A stretch of DNA of 64,000 nt, taken from positions 1 to 64,000 of the forward strand of contig NZ_JAMXAX010000008.1 in NCBI RefSeq assembly GCF_023913775.1, written 5' to 3'. The stretch is from Acidovorax facilis. GTDB taxonomy: Bacteria; Pseudomonadota; Gammaproteobacteria; Burkholderiales; Burkholderiaceae_C. This document shows, one piece after another, positions 1 to 8,722 of this stretch (position 1 is its first letter; the number at the start of each line of letters is the position of its first letter). Below the pieces are notes generated by a model. The model ran no database searches and was not told where the DNA came from. It saw only the letters and a list, made by a program, of their open reading frames with translations. Made by a program: the position numbers and the translations under genes.

Positions 1-34
1 GGTCGGTAAAGGGGTAACGGGTGGGTCAGAAAGC

Positions 35-66
35 AAAAAGCCGCCTGGAGGCCAAGGCGGCTTTTT
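35..66. terminator. Bidirectional rho-independent terminator
   Basis: A perfect inverted repeat AAAAAGCCGCC / GGCGGCTTTTT surrounds a 10-base loop, so either strand gives a GC-rich stem followed by a T-run. It lies about 110 bases downstream of the bcp stop codon on the minus strand. It could also end a plus-strand gene beyond the left edge. Confidence 0.75.
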
Positions 67-177
67 GGAGGAGGGCAAACGTTGCGATAACCAGGGGCAT
101 AAAACCATTATGCCTACTCCGGATGTCTTGCCTGGGCAAAACAAGCGGGGTGTCGCGCCGATGCCCCAATGTGCAGA

Positions 178-663
178 TCAGGCGGCCTTTTTCAGGGCCT
201 TGATGGATTTGACGGCTTTCAGGACCTCGTCCACGTGGCCGGGAACCTTGAGGCCGCGCCACTCTTGCACCAGCAGGCCATCGGGGCCGATCAGGAAGGT
301 GCTGCGCTCAATGCCCTTGACCTTCTTGCCGTACATGATCTTGTTCTTGACCACGCCGAACATGTGGCACATCTTTTCTTCGGTGTCGGCGATGAGTTCG
401 AAGGGCAGTTCCAGCTTTTCCTTGAATTCGTCGTGCGACTTCATGTTGTCGCGGGACACGCCGAAAACGGCAGCGCCTGCCTTCACGAAGTCCTTGTACT
501 TGTCGCGAAACTGCATGGCCTCCGTGGTGCAGCCAGGCGTGTTGTCCTTGGGATAGAAGTAGAGAACCAGAATTTGGCCAAGGTGGGAGGTGTTGGAGAC
601 CTTGAGTCCACCGGTAGCGTTGGCTTCAAATTCAGGGAGGGGTTTGTTGACAACGATCGCCAT
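178..663 (-). CDS. bcp: Thiol peroxidase of the Bcp/PrxQ family
   Basis: This 161-residue cytoplasmic peroxiredoxin reduces hydrogen peroxide and organic hydroperoxides with thiols, usually from thioredoxin. The AhpC/TSA fold is clear: the strand LVLYFYPKD leads into the active-site loop NTPGCTTEAM, whose peroxidatic cysteine is Cys45. The second cysteine that many Bcp proteins carry five residues later is a methionine here (Met50). The only other cysteine is Cys99 in EEKMCHMFG, so the resolving step must use Cys99 or an external thiol. The length is normal for the family. The gene appears monocistronic, with the terminator at 35-66 downstream and a 225-base gap upstream. The family call is secure; the resolving mechanism is inference. 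Confidence 0.93.
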   Translation of the reverse strand: MAIVVNKPLPEFEANATGGLKVSNTSHLGQILVLYFYPKDNTPGCTTEAMQFRDKYKDFVKAGAAVFGVSRDNMKSHDEFKEKLELPFELIADTEEKMCHMFGVVKNKIMYGKKVKGIERSTFLIGPDGLLVQEWRGLKVPGHVDEVLKAVKSIKALKKAA

Positions 664-888
664 ATCACTTCAATCTCTCAGGATGTAGTCGTTGGTAAGC
701 CGGGGGAGCTAGTGTGTTATTGCTCTTGGTGGTGCCCCCGACCGCAACCGGCGATTTTACCCCGAATTCACTCTTCGGCCAAATGTAAGACAGTGTGTCC
801 GGCCCGCAGTGGCGGGCATTTAGGCAAGGCCTTGCATAGGTGCAAGCGCCGGATTTGCAGCTTGCCGCGGCGGTTGCGGGCCTGCAGC
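664..888. other. Intergenic region upstream of bcp
   Basis: This 225-base gap lies between two minus-strand genes and must hold the bcp promoter. I see two short inverted repeats, GCCCGC-N4-GCGGGC at 802-817 and CTTGCA-N4-TGCAAG at 831-846. Neither has a T-run, so I do not call them terminators. No coding sequence is convincing. Confidence 0.4.
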
Positions 889-1260
889 TCAGGCTTCCAG
901 AATCAGTGCTGCCACCACGTTGCGCCCTTCACTGGCCAGGATGTTGTACGTGCGGCAGGCGGCAGGGGTGTCCATGGTTTCCAGCCCCAACCGGCGGGCG
1001 ATGAGCGGCGCCAGCCACGCCGGTGGCGGGAACCGGTTGCGTGTGCCGCTGCCAAAAATGACGAGCTCTGTCTCCAGGGCTGCCAATTGCGCGAAATGTT
1101 CGGGGGTCAGGTCTTCAAAGCGCGTGCAGGGCCAGGCCTGGCGCAGCCCCGACGAGCCGATGATGACGCTGTGCGTGATCTTCTCGGCATCCACGCCGAT
1201 CCAGCCGGGGCCGTAGCCGCTGATGGTTTGTGCGTTCGAGCGGTCGGGCTGGAATTTCAT
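889..1260 (-). CDS. Mth938-like (DUF498/NDUFAF3-type) domain protein
   Basis: This 123-residue protein consists almost entirely of the small Mth938-like alpha/beta domain. The family signatures are a glycine-rich LVIFGSGTRNRFPP segment in the middle and a C-terminal TPAACRTYNILASEGR stretch. Bacterial members have no established biochemical role; the mitochondrial relative NDUFAF3 assists complex I assembly. I chose the ATG at 1260 because the longer in-frame reading adds a low-complexity extension and runs into the divergent promoter region of the next gene. Family membership is confident. Any link to the complex I operon 44 kb away would be speculation. Confidence 0.82.
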   Translation of the reverse strand: MKFQPDRSNAQTISGYGPGWIGVDAEKITHSVIIGSSGLRQAWPCTRFEDLTPEHFAQLAALETELVIFGSGTRNRFPPPAWLAPLIARRLGLETMDTPAACRTYNILASEGRNVVAALILEA

Positions 1261-1409
1261 GGGTGTTGGCGTCGGTTGCAGGCGGTGGCGCTGCGGGTAG
1301 GCCCGGCGCAGGGCCTGGGCGCGCTTGTGATCTGTGGTCAAATTATAGGTTTCGCCAAGGTGCCAGCCGCTCTGGCCGCCACCTGACCCCACTGCACCAC
1401 CGTCAGCGC

Positions 1410-2648
1410 ATGAAAACCGTCCAAAAATCCGCCAAGCTCGCCAACGTCTGCTATGACATCCGGGGGCCCATCATGGACGCGGCCAAGCAGATGGAGGAAG
1501 ACGGCCACAAGATCATCAAGCTCAACATCGGCAACCTGGCGGTGTTCGGTTTTGATGCGCCGGAAGAGATTCAGCTGGACATGATCCGCAACCTGCCCAA
1601 TTCGGCGGGTTACTCGGACAGCAAGGGTATCTTTGCGGCGCGCAAGGCCGTCATGCACGAGACCCAAAAACAGGGCATCAAGGGTGTGATGCTGGACGAC
1701 ATCTACTTGGGCAATGGCGCCAGCGAGCTGATCGTGATGGCCACCAATGCGCTGCTGGACAACGGCGACGAGCTGCTGCTGCCCTCGCCCGACTACCCCC
1801 TGTGGACCGCCGCCGCCAGCCTGTCGGGTGGCACCCCCGTGCACTACGTGTGCGACGAAGCCAATGGCTGGATGCCCAACCTTCAGGATATCCGCGCCAA
1901 GATCACGCCCCGTACCAAGGGCATCGTGGTCATCAACCCCAACAACCCGACCGGCGCGCTGTATTCGGACGAATTGCTCAAGGGCATCGTCGCCATTGCA
2001 CGCGAGCATAGCCTGGTCATCTTTGCCGACGAGGTGTATGACAAGGTGCTTTACGACGGCGCCAAACACACGGCTATTGGCTCGCTGAGCGAGGATGTGC
2101 TCACACTCACCTTCAATTCGCTGTCCAAGAGCTACCGCTCATGTGGCTACCGCGCGGGCTGGATGGTGGTGTCGGGCGACAAGAAGCCCGCCAAGGACTA
2201 CATCGAGGGCCTGAACATGCTCTCGAACATGCGCCTGTGCGCCAACGTGCCCGGCCAGTGGGCGGTGCAGACGGCGCTGGGTGGCTACCAGAGCATCAAT
2301 GAGCTGGTAGGCGAGGGCGGCCGCCTGCGCAAGCAGCGTGATCTGGCGTACGAGCTGATCACGGCCATCCCGGGCGTGACCTGCGTGAAGCCCCAGGCGG
2401 CGCTCTACATGTTTCCGCGCCTCGACCCTGCCGTGTATCCCATCGAGGACGACCAGCAGTTCTTCCTGGAGCTGCTGCAGGAGACCAAGGTCATGCTGGT
2501 GCAGGGCACAGGCTTCAACTGGGCGGCGCCGGACCATTTCCGCATCGTGTTCCTGCCACACGAAGACGATCTGCGCGACGCCATCGGCCGCGTGGCGCGC
2601 TTCCTGGAGCAATACCGCAAGCGCGTGCAAATGGCGGCGGCTGCGTAA
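1410..2648 (+). CDS. alaA: PLP-dependent aminotransferase, AlaA-type
   Basis: This 412-residue class I/II aminotransferase probably makes alanine from pyruvate and glutamate. The sequence resembles Escherichia coli AlaA (YfbQ) along its whole length: the start KLANVCYDIRGP, NPNNPTGALYS, the PLP-binding lysine Lys240 in NSLSKSYRS, and RLCANVPGQWAVQTALGG. The N-terminal NIGN motif continues LAVFGFDAP, where AlaA has PAPFGFDAP. The ATG at 1410 gives the normal family length, and upstream sequence in this frame is unlike the family. The gene heads a row with hom and thrC on the same strand, a position where many betaproteobacteria carry a different alanine transaminase. Co-transcription with hom is uncertain because a repeat fills the 93-base gap. 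Confidence 0.88.
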   Translation: MKTVQKSAKLANVCYDIRGPIMDAAKQMEEDGHKIIKLNIGNLAVFGFDAPEEIQLDMIRNLPNSAGYSDSKGIFAARKAVMHETQKQGIKGVMLDDIYLGNGASELIVMATNALLDNGDELLLPSPDYPLWTAAASLSGGTPVHYVCDEANGWMPNLQDIRAKITPRTKGIVVINPNNPTGALYSDELLKGIVAIAREHSLVIFADEVYDKVLYDGAKHTAIGSLSEDVLTLTFNSLSKSYRSCGYRAGWMVVSGDKKPAKDYIEGLNMLSNMRLCANVPGQWAVQTALGGYQSINELVGEGGRLRKQRDLAYELITAIPGVTCVKPQAALYMFPRLDPAVYPIEDDQQFFLELLQETKVMLVQGTGFNWAAPDHFRIVFLPHEDDLRDAIGRVARFLEQYRKRVQMAAAA

Positions 2649-2682
2649 CTTGCACGTTGAGTGGTGCAGAAACTCATTTTTT

Positions 2683-2727
2683 CATAGCTGCTAGCGCTTG
2701 ATGGATAAGCGCCAGAGCCCATTTTGA
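2683..2727 (+). repeat. Short imperfect palindromic repeat, copy 1
   Basis: The core ATAGCTGCTAGCGCTTGATG is followed by GATAAGCGCCAGAG, so the AGCGCTT and AAGCGC parts can pair. The same pattern recurs at 5581, 14930, 26628, 42391 and, decayed, 60221. This copy fills the gap between alaA and hom. Confidence 0.8.
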
Positions 2728-2741
2728 CTGATAAAAATCCC

Positions 2742-4076
2742 ATGAAACCCATCCAAGTAGGCCTTCTGGGCATCGGCACCGTCGGCAGCGGCGTGTTCAA
2801 CGTGCTCGCGCGCAACCAGGACGAGATCAGCCGCCGCGCTGGCCGTGGCATTGAGATCACCATGGTGGCCGATCTTGACGTGGAGCGCGCCAAAGCGGTA
2901 GTGGGTGCTGACATCCAGGTCGTCAATGACGCCCGCGCCATCATTGCCAACCCTGACATCGACATCGTCATCGAGCTGATTGGTGGCTATGGCATCGCCC
3001 GCGCGCTCGTGCTCGAAGCCATCGCCGCTGGCAAGCACGTGGTCACCGCCAACAAGGCGCTGCTGGCCGTGCACGGCACCGAGATCTTCGCGGCTGCATC
3101 GGCCAAGGGCGTGATGGTGGCCTTTGAGGCGGCCGTGGCGGGGGGCATCCCCATCATCAAGGCGCTGCGCGAAGGCCTCACCGCCAACCGCATCCAGTGG
3201 ATCGCCGGCATCATCAACGGCACCACCAATTTCATCCTGTCCGAGATGCGCAGCAAGGGGCTAGACTTTGATGTGGTGCTCAGGGAAGCACAGCGCCTGG
3301 GCTACGCCGAGGCCGACCCCACCTTCGACATCGAAGGCGTGGACGCCGCACACAAGGTCACGCTGATGAGTGCCATTGCGTTTGGCATCCCCGTGCAGTT
3401 TGACAAGGCCTATGTCGAAGGCATCACCAAGCTCGGCGCGGCCGACATCAAGTACGCCGAGCAACTGGGCTACCGCATCAAGCTGCTGGGCATCACGAAG
3501 CGCGCGGACAAGGGCATCGAGCTTCGCGTGCACCCGAGCCTCGTGCCCTCCAAGCGCCTGATCGCCAACGTCGAAGGCGCCATGAACGCCGTGGTGGTGC
3601 AGGGCGACGCCGTGGGCACCACGCTGTACTACGGCAAGGGTGCGGGCAGTGAGCCCACCGCCAGCGCCGTGATTGCCGACCTGGTGGACATTGCGCGCCT
3701 GCACACGGCCGACCCTGAGCACCGCGTGCCGCACCTGGCCTTCCAGGCCAACACGCTGGCCGACGCCATGGACACGCTGCCCGTGCTGCCCATGAGCGAA
3801 GTGGTCACCAGCTACTACCTGCGCCTGCGCGTGGCCGACCAGGCCGGTGTGCTGGCCAAGGTCACCGGCCTGTTGGCCGAGGCCGGTGTGAGCATCGACG
3901 CAGTATTGCAGCGTGAGGCTGACGAAGTCGGTGGTGAAGGATCTACGCAAACGGACCTGATCATCCTGACCCACGACACCCGCGAAGGCACCATGGACGC
4001 CGTGATCGCCCAGATGCAGGCCCTGCCCACGGTGCTGGCGCCCATCACGCGCATCCGCAAGGAGGAACTGAACTGA
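2742..4076 (+). CDS. hom: Homoserine dehydrogenase
   Basis: The 444-residue enzyme reduces aspartate semialdehyde to homoserine with NAD(P)H, the branch point to threonine and methionine. The N-terminus carries the dinucleotide-binding loop GLLGIGTVGSG (residues 7-17). The catalytic Asp201 and Lys205 are visible in EGVDAAHK. A C-terminal ACT domain begins near YYLRLRVADQAGVLAKVTGLL, as in monofunctional enzymes inhibited by threonine. The ATG at 2742 gives the usual MKPIQVGLLG start; an in-frame TTG 18 bases earlier is less likely. The stop codon overlaps the thrC start by one base (TGATG), implying translational coupling. No aspartokinase domain is fused. Confidence 0.97.
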   Translation: MKPIQVGLLGIGTVGSGVFNVLARNQDEISRRAGRGIEITMVADLDVERAKAVVGADIQVVNDARAIIANPDIDIVIELIGGYGIARALVLEAIAAGKHVVTANKALLAVHGTEIFAAASAKGVMVAFEAAVAGGIPIIKALREGLTANRIQWIAGIINGTTNFILSEMRSKGLDFDVVLREAQRLGYAEADPTFDIEGVDAAHKVTLMSAIAFGIPVQFDKAYVEGITKLGAADIKYAEQLGYRIKLLGITKRADKGIELRVHPSLVPSKRLIANVEGAMNAVVVQGDAVGTTLYYGKGAGSEPTASAVIADLVDIARLHTADPEHRVPHLAFQANTLADAMDTLPVLPMSEVVTSYYLRLRVADQAGVLAKVTGLLAEAGVSIDAVLQREADEVGGEGSTQTDLIILTHDTREGTMDAVIAQMQALPTVLAPITRIRKEELN

Positions 4077-5515
4077 TGCTGTACATCTCCACACGCGGCC
4101 ACGCCGACCGCAAGCATTTCTGCGACATCCTGCTCGAAGGCCTGGCGCCCGATGGCGGCCTGTACCTGCCCGAGCACTACCCGCAGGTCAGCGACGCGAT
4201 GCTGACAAAGCTGCGCAAGGCTTACCACGAGCAAGGCTACGCCGAGCTGGCGTTTCAGATCCTGTCGCTCTACATCGATGACATCCCCGCCGCTGACCTG
4301 AAGGCCCTGTGCGCCAAGACGTACACCGCCGAGGTGTTTGGCACGGGCGAGATCGTGCCCCTGCGCCACCTCGAAGACGGCCTGTGGCTCGAAGCCCTGT
4401 CCAACGGCCCCACGCTGGCCTTCAAGGACATGGCGATGCAATTGCTGGGCAACCTGTTCGAATACGAACTGAACCGCCGGGGTGAAGAGCTCAACATCCT
4501 GGGCGCCACCAGCGGCGACACTGGCAGCGCGGCCGAGTACGCCATGCGCGGCAAAAAGGGCGTGCGCGTCTTCATGACCAGCCCGCACGGCCGAATGAGC
4601 GCGTTCCAGCAGGCGCAAATGTTCAGCCTGCAGGACGAGAACATCCACAACATCGCCATCGAAGGCGTGTTCGACGACTGCCAGGACATCGTCAAGGCCG
4701 TCAGCAACGACCTGGCCTTCAAGCGCAAGTACAAGATTGGTACCGTCAACTCCATCAACTGGGCGCGCCTGCTGGCGCAGGTGGTGTACTACTTCGCAGG
4801 CTACATCCAGGCCACCGAGACCAACGACCAGAAGGTCAGCTTCACGGTGCCCAGCGGCAACTTTGGCAACGTGTGTGCGGGCCATGTGGCGCGCATGATG
4901 GGCCTGCCCATTGACAAGCTGGTGGTGGCCACGAACGAGAACGACGTGCTCGACGAGTTCTTCCGCACCGGCGCCTACCGCGTGCGCGCCGCAGCCGACA
5001 CGCACGAGACATCGAGCCCCTCGATGGACATCAGCAAGGCCAGCAATTTCGAGCGGTTCATCTTTGACCTGCTGGGCCGCAACGGCCAGCGCACGAACGC
5101 GTTGTTTGCCAAAGCGCTGCCCGCCTATGGCCGGTTTGACTTGAGCGCCGAACCGCTGTTTGCCGAAGCCGCCACCAAATACGGTTTTGAAAGCGGCAAG
5201 AGCACGCACGCCGACCGCCTGGCCACCATCAAGGACAACTTCGAGCGCCACGGCGTCACCATCGACACCCACACGGCCGACGGCGTGAAGGTGGCGCGCG
5301 AACACCATCAGGACCCCAAGGTGCCCATGATCGTGCTGGAGACCGCGCTGCCCATCAAGTTTGCCGAGACCATCGTCGAAGCCCTGGGCCATGCGCCCGA
5401 GCGGCCCGCCAAGTTCGCGGGCATCGAAGACCTGCCCAAGCGCGTGCAGGTGATGCCGGCCAACGTGCAGTTGGTCAAGCAATACATCGAGCGCCATTGC
5501 ACGCCCGCCCTCTAG
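4076..5515 (+). CDS. thrC: Threonine synthase
   Basis: The 479-residue PLP enzyme converts O-phosphohomoserine to threonine, the last step of the pathway. It starts with the typical N-terminal segment YISTRGHADRKHFCDILLEGLAPDGGLYLPE (quoted in parts: YISTRG, LAPDGGLYLPE). The PLP lysine is Lys117 in GPTLAFKDMAMQ, and the phosphate-binding SGDTGSAAEYA and PSGNFGNVCAG loops follow. The length matches the longer bacterial and fungal type. It overlaps hom by one base, so the two form a tight operon. The next gene, mobB, follows after 138 bases containing a repeat, so it is probably a separate unit. Confidence 0.97.
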   Translation: MLYISTRGHADRKHFCDILLEGLAPDGGLYLPEHYPQVSDAMLTKLRKAYHEQGYAELAFQILSLYIDDIPAADLKALCAKTYTAEVFGTGEIVPLRHLEDGLWLEALSNGPTLAFKDMAMQLLGNLFEYELNRRGEELNILGATSGDTGSAAEYAMRGKKGVRVFMTSPHGRMSAFQQAQMFSLQDENIHNIAIEGVFDDCQDIVKAVSNDLAFKRKYKIGTVNSINWARLLAQVVYYFAGYIQATETNDQKVSFTVPSGNFGNVCAGHVARMMGLPIDKLVVATNENDVLDEFFRTGAYRVRAAADTHETSSPSMDISKASNFERFIFDLLGRNGQRTNALFAKALPAYGRFDLSAEPLFAEAATKYGFESGKSTHADRLATIKDNFERHGVTIDTHTADGVKVAREHHQDPKVPMIVLETALPIKFAETIVEALGHAPERPAKFAGIEDLPKRVQVMPANVQLVKQYIERHCTPAL

Positions 5516-5580
5516 GGTGGGCAATCCGCAGCCGCTCTGTCGCTGCGGATGCGGGAGCGGCTCAGGATGCTGGGTTTGAA

Positions 5581-5637
5581 CTAAAAATGCCCCTGGCGCT
5601 TGTCTGGTAAGCGTTAGCAGCTATAAATACAATAGCT
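5581..5637 (-). repeat. Short imperfect palindromic repeat, copy 2
   Basis: Read on the minus strand this is ATAGCTGCTAACGCTTACC followed by an AAGCGCCAGGGGC half, the same element as copy 1 in opposite orientation. It ends 16 bases before the mobB start and is flanked by A/T-rich bases. Confidence 0.8.
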
Positions 5638-5653
5638 AACCAAGGAGCAGTGG

Positions 5654-6223
5654 ATGAAGGTTGTCGGTTTTGCCGGTTTTTCCGGCAGTGGCAAGACCAC
5701 GCTGGTCGAGCAGTTGATCCCCGAACTGCGGCTGCGGGGGTTGCGCGTGTCGGTGGTCAAACATGCCCACCATAGTTTCGACATCGACCACCCGGGCAAG
5801 GACACCTACCGCCACCGCGAGGCAGGGGCCTTCGAGGTGGTCGCGGCATCGGACAAGCGCCTCATGCTGGTGCGCGAGTTCGAGCAGCCCGCCACGCTCA
5901 GCGTGCACCACCTGCTGGCCGAGCTGTACCAGGGCGTGGACTGGGTGCTGGTGGAGGGCTTCAAGGACAGCGACCTGCTCAAGATCGAGGTCTGGCGTGC
6001 CCCCGAACCCGGCCAGGTGGCCAAGCCTGTGCGCTACCCCGAAGACGATTTTGTGGTCGCCGTGGCCACCGATGCACCGCAGGGCCTGCCTGTGCCCACC
6101 CAGTTGCCCCTGCTGGACCTCAACAGCCCGGCGCAGGTGGTGGACTGGCTGCTCCAATACGAACACCGCTTTGATTACAACTGGGATCTGCACGGAGGCC
6201 TGGTGCCATGCGCCCCCCAATGA
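5654..6223 (+). CDS. mobB: Molybdopterin-guanine dinucleotide adapter protein MobB
   Basis: This 189-residue P-loop GTPase assists MobA in attaching GMP to molybdopterin, making the bis-MGD form of the cofactor. The Walker A motif GFSGSGKT lies at residues 8-15, followed by VVKHAHHSFDIDHPGKDTYRH split over the switch region, and the conserved DWVLVEGFKDSDLLKIEVWR block (DWVLVEGFKDS shown). The length is normal. AAGGAG seven bases upstream supports the start. The last 16 bases overlap moeA, so mobB-moeA-moaD form one operon for late cofactor steps. Confidence 0.94.
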   Translation: MKVVGFAGFSGSGKTTLVEQLIPELRLRGLRVSVVKHAHHSFDIDHPGKDTYRHREAGAFEVVAASDKRLMLVREFEQPATLSVHHLLAELYQGVDWVLVEGFKDSDLLKIEVWRAPEPGQVAKPVRYPEDDFVVAVATDAPQGLPVPTQLPLLDLNSPAQVVDWLLQYEHRFDYNWDLHGGLVPCAPQ

Positions 6224-7461
6224 AGCCCCTGAAGCCGCTCGACGAGGCGCTGGCCGACCTGTTGGCCAAGGCCACACCGTTGCCAGGGACCGAGACGGTT
6301 ACCACGTTTGACGCGGACGGCCGCGTGCTGGCGCAAAACTGTGTTTCGGCCCTGCAGGTGCCGCCGCAGGACAACAGCTCCATGGACGGCTACGCCGTGC
6401 GCTGCGCCGACGTGGCACAAGCGGGTGTGGTGCTACCGGTGTCACAGCGCATTGCCGCGGGCAGTGCTGGTGATCTGCTCGCGCCAGGCAGTGCCGCCCG
6501 CATCTTCACCGGCGCGCCAGTGCCCGAGGGGGCGGATGCCATCCTGATGCAGGAAGACTGCGAAGCCCTCGCCACGGGCGACGGCCTGGGCCTGGTGCGC
6601 ATCAACGCCGTGCCCCCACAGGGCCAGTGGATCCGCCGCGCGGGCGAGGACATCACCCGGGGTGCCGTGGTGCTGTCGGCCGGCACACGCCTGACCCCGG
6701 CCGAACTGGGCCTGGCCGCCAGCATCGGCTTGCACGAACTGCAGGTGGCCCGTCGCCCCCGAGTGGCGCTGTTCTCCACGGGCGATGAACTGGTCATGCC
6801 CGGCGAGGTGCCGCCGGAGCAAATGCGCCCTGGTGCCATTTACAACAGCAACCGCTTCTTCCTGCGCGCCATGCTGCTGCGCCTGGGCTGCGAGGTGACG
6901 GACTTTGGCATCGTGCCCGACCGGCGCGACGCCACCATCGACGCCCTGCGCCAAGCCAGCAGCGCACACGACCTGATCCTGACCAGCGGCGGCGTGAGTG
7001 TGGGCGAGGAAGACCACATCAAGCCCGCCGTCGAGTCGCTGGGCACGCTCGACCTGTGGCAGATCGCCATGAAGCCCGGCAAGCCGTTTGCCTATGGCCA
7101 GATCCCGCGTGACGGTGGTGCTGCCCACTTCATGGGCCTGCCCGGCAACCCGGTGTCGAGCTTTCTGACCTTTGCGCTGCTGGTGCGCCCGTTTGTGCTG
7201 CGGCTGCAGGGTGTGGTGGACGTTGCTCCTCAACCCATAGCTGCTCGCGCTGATTTCACCTGGCCCAAGGCCGATAAACGCCGCGAGTTTCTGCGCGTGC
7301 GCCACAACGCGGCAGGTGGGTTGGATCTGTTTCACAACCAGAGTTCGGGCGTGCTCACTTCGGCCGCCTGGGGTGATGGTGTGGTGGACAACCCGGCGGG
7401 CCAGACGATTGCATCCGGCGACACGGTGCGGTTCATTGCCTTTTCGGAGCTTTTGTCATGA
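6208..7461 (+). CDS. moeA: Molybdopterin molybdotransferase MoeA
   Basis: The 417-residue enzyme inserts molybdate into adenylylated molybdopterin. Family signatures are present in order: NSSMDGYAVR near residue 52, the RRAGEDI segment, the MoaB/Mog-like domain with FSTGDEL and GGVSVGEEDH, and GLPGNPVSS, followed by a C-terminal beta domain. GGAGG nine bases before the ATG at 6208 supports this start inside the mobB end. The stop overlaps the moaD start by four bases (ATGA). A stretch at 7237-7265 resembles the beginning of the local intergenic repeat but encodes a normal family segment (see rejected items). Confidence 0.95.
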   Translation: MRPPMKPLKPLDEALADLLAKATPLPGTETVTTFDADGRVLAQNCVSALQVPPQDNSSMDGYAVRCADVAQAGVVLPVSQRIAAGSAGDLLAPGSAARIFTGAPVPEGADAILMQEDCEALATGDGLGLVRINAVPPQGQWIRRAGEDITRGAVVLSAGTRLTPAELGLAASIGLHELQVARRPRVALFSTGDELVMPGEVPPEQMRPGAIYNSNRFFLRAMLLRLGCEVTDFGIVPDRRDATIDALRQASSAHDLILTSGGVSVGEEDHIKPAVESLGTLDLWQIAMKPGKPFAYGQIPRDGGAAHFMGLPGNPVSSFLTFALLVRPFVLRLQGVVDVAPQPIAARADFTWPKADKRREFLRVRHNAAGGLDLFHNQSSGVLTSAAWGDGVVDNPAGQTIASGDTVRFIAFSELLS

Positions 7462-7709
7462 CGGTCACCGTGCGCTACTTTGCCTCCATCCGCGAGGCCA
7501 TTGGGCAAGGCAGCGAGGCGGTCGATACCGCTGCCACCACGCTGGGTGCGCTGCGCGATGAGCTCATTGCACGCGGCGGCGCCCATGCCAGCAGCCTCGC
7601 GCGTGGCCGGGCCGTGCGCATGGCGCTCAACCAGACCTTGAGCGATGAATCCGCCACCCTGGCCGATGGGGCCGAGGTGGCGTTTTTCCCGCCGGTGACG
7701 GGCGGTTAG
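7458..7709 (+). CDS. moaD: Molybdopterin synthase small subunit MoaD
   Basis: The 83-residue ubiquitin-like sulfur carrier donates thiocarboxylate sulfur to precursor Z in the MoaD-MoaE complex. It begins MTVTVRYFASIREAIG and ends in the essential diglycine (PPVTGG), which is adenylated and thiolated by MoeB. It overlaps moeA by four bases. Its partner moaE lies 3.3 kb downstream on the same strand, separated by five uncharacterised or unrelated genes, four of them on the opposite strand. The usual moaD-moaE adjacency is therefore broken here. Confidence 0.95.
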   Translation: MTVTVRYFASIREAIGQGSEAVDTAATTLGALRDELIARGGAHASSLARGRAVRMALNQTLSDESATLADGAEVAFFPPVTGG

Positions 7710-7742
7710 CCGGGGCGCTCTCGCACGCTCTGGCACGTCACC

Positions 7743-8621
7743 TCAAAGCGCCTTCAAACGATCCTGCAGCGCCTCCGAGGCCGGCATCATCGGCGCGCGC
7801 AGTTCGCTGCGCATCCACCCTGCATGCGCCAGCATGGCCTTGAGCGGGGCAGGGTTGGGTTCAGCAAAACATGCGTCCACCCAGGGCTGCAAGGCTTGCC
7901 ACACCGGGCGGGCTGCGGACAGGTCGCCTGAGCGCAGCAACGCGATCAACTCCACAAAACGCGGCGTCTGCCAGTGTGCACAGGCAGAGATGGCGCCTGC
8001 GCCGCCGAGGGCCAGTGCATGGAAGATCTGCGCGTCTTCACCCGTCAGCACCTGCAGTCGACCATCGGCGATCAGGGCCTGCGTCTTGGCCGTGTTGCCG
8101 CCACAGTCCTTGATGGCCTCTATGCGCGGATGCGCCGCCAGCGCCAGCAGCGTCTCGGTGGTGAGCGTGGCGCCCGTGCGGTACGGAATGTCGTAAATCA
8201 GCAGGGGCACCGCACTGGCGTCGGCCAGGGTGCGGAACCAGTGCAGCAGGCCCTCCTGCGAGGGGCGGATGTAGTGCGGGGCGGACACCAGCAGGCCTGC
8301 AACCGGGTAGTGCGCAAGGGCCCGCACCTGTTCCAGCACCTGGCCCTGGTGGTAGCCCGACACGCCCATCACCACGGGCAAACCCTGGGCGGCGCTGAGC
8401 ACCGTCTCCAGCACCTGCAGCTGCTCGGCTTTGTCGAGGGCCGCGGCCTCACCGGTCGAGCCGCAGGCAACGAAGCCCGCAACGCCGTCGGCACGCAGCC
8501 GGGTGGTGAGGGCGGCAAGGGCCGGGTGGTCCACGGCGCCGTCCTTGAACGGTGTGACCAAGGCGATCCAGAGCCCGCTGAACAGCGGCTGGTGGGAGGT
8601 AGCGGTATCGGTGGCAGACAT
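7743..8621 (-). CDS. Dihydrodipicolinate synthase family protein
   Basis: This 292-residue class I aldolase is of the DapA/N-acetylneuraminate lyase family. The Schiff-base lysine is Lys171 in IEAIKDCGG. Tyr143 and Arg148 in IYDIPYRTG match the DapA catalytic tyrosine and the arginine that binds the aspartate semialdehyde carboxylate. The glycine-rich loop reads GSTGEA (residues 54-59), with Ser55 where DapA usually has threonine. These residues fit 4-hydroxy-tetrahydrodipicolinate synthase of lysine synthesis, but the isolated location inside the moaD-moaE interval and the serine suggest it may be a paralogue. The stop lies 33 bases from that of the convergent moaD. Confidence 0.82.
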   Translation of the reverse strand: MSATDTATSHQPLFSGLWIALVTPFKDGAVDHPALAALTTRLRADGVAGFVACGSTGEAAALDKAEQLQVLETVLSAAQGLPVVMGVSGYHQGQVLEQVRALAHYPVAGLLVSAPHYIRPSQEGLLHWFRTLADASAVPLLIYDIPYRTGATLTTETLLALAAHPRIEAIKDCGGNTAKTQALIADGRLQVLTGEDAQIFHALALGGAGAISACAHWQTPRFVELIALLRSGDLSAARPVWQALQPWVDACFAEPNPAPLKAMLAHAGWMRSELRAPMMPASEALQDRLKAL

Positions 8622-8722
8622 GCGAAGCGTCCTTTCAGGGTTCGACCAGGGGAAGAACCGTCCGGAGGGAGCGCGCGCGGAATGCCGGGGAGTGAAACGA
8701 GAAAAGGAAATTTCTCTACCAG

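Noticed and set aside
802-817. GCCCGC/GCGGGC inverted repeat as a terminator between the Mth938-like gene and bcp
   Set aside because: The stem is only six pairs and no T-run follows on the minus strand.
2724-2741. In-frame TTG start for hom, 18 bases before the chosen ATG
   Set aside because: The ATG at 2742 gives the standard N-terminus next to the nucleotide-binding loop, and the TTG overlaps the repeat.
7237-7265. Sequence in moeA resembling the start of the local palindromic repeat (ATAGCTGCTCGCGCTGAT)
   Set aside because: The right half of the repeat is missing and the reading frame encodes a normal MoeA segment, so the match is probably chance.
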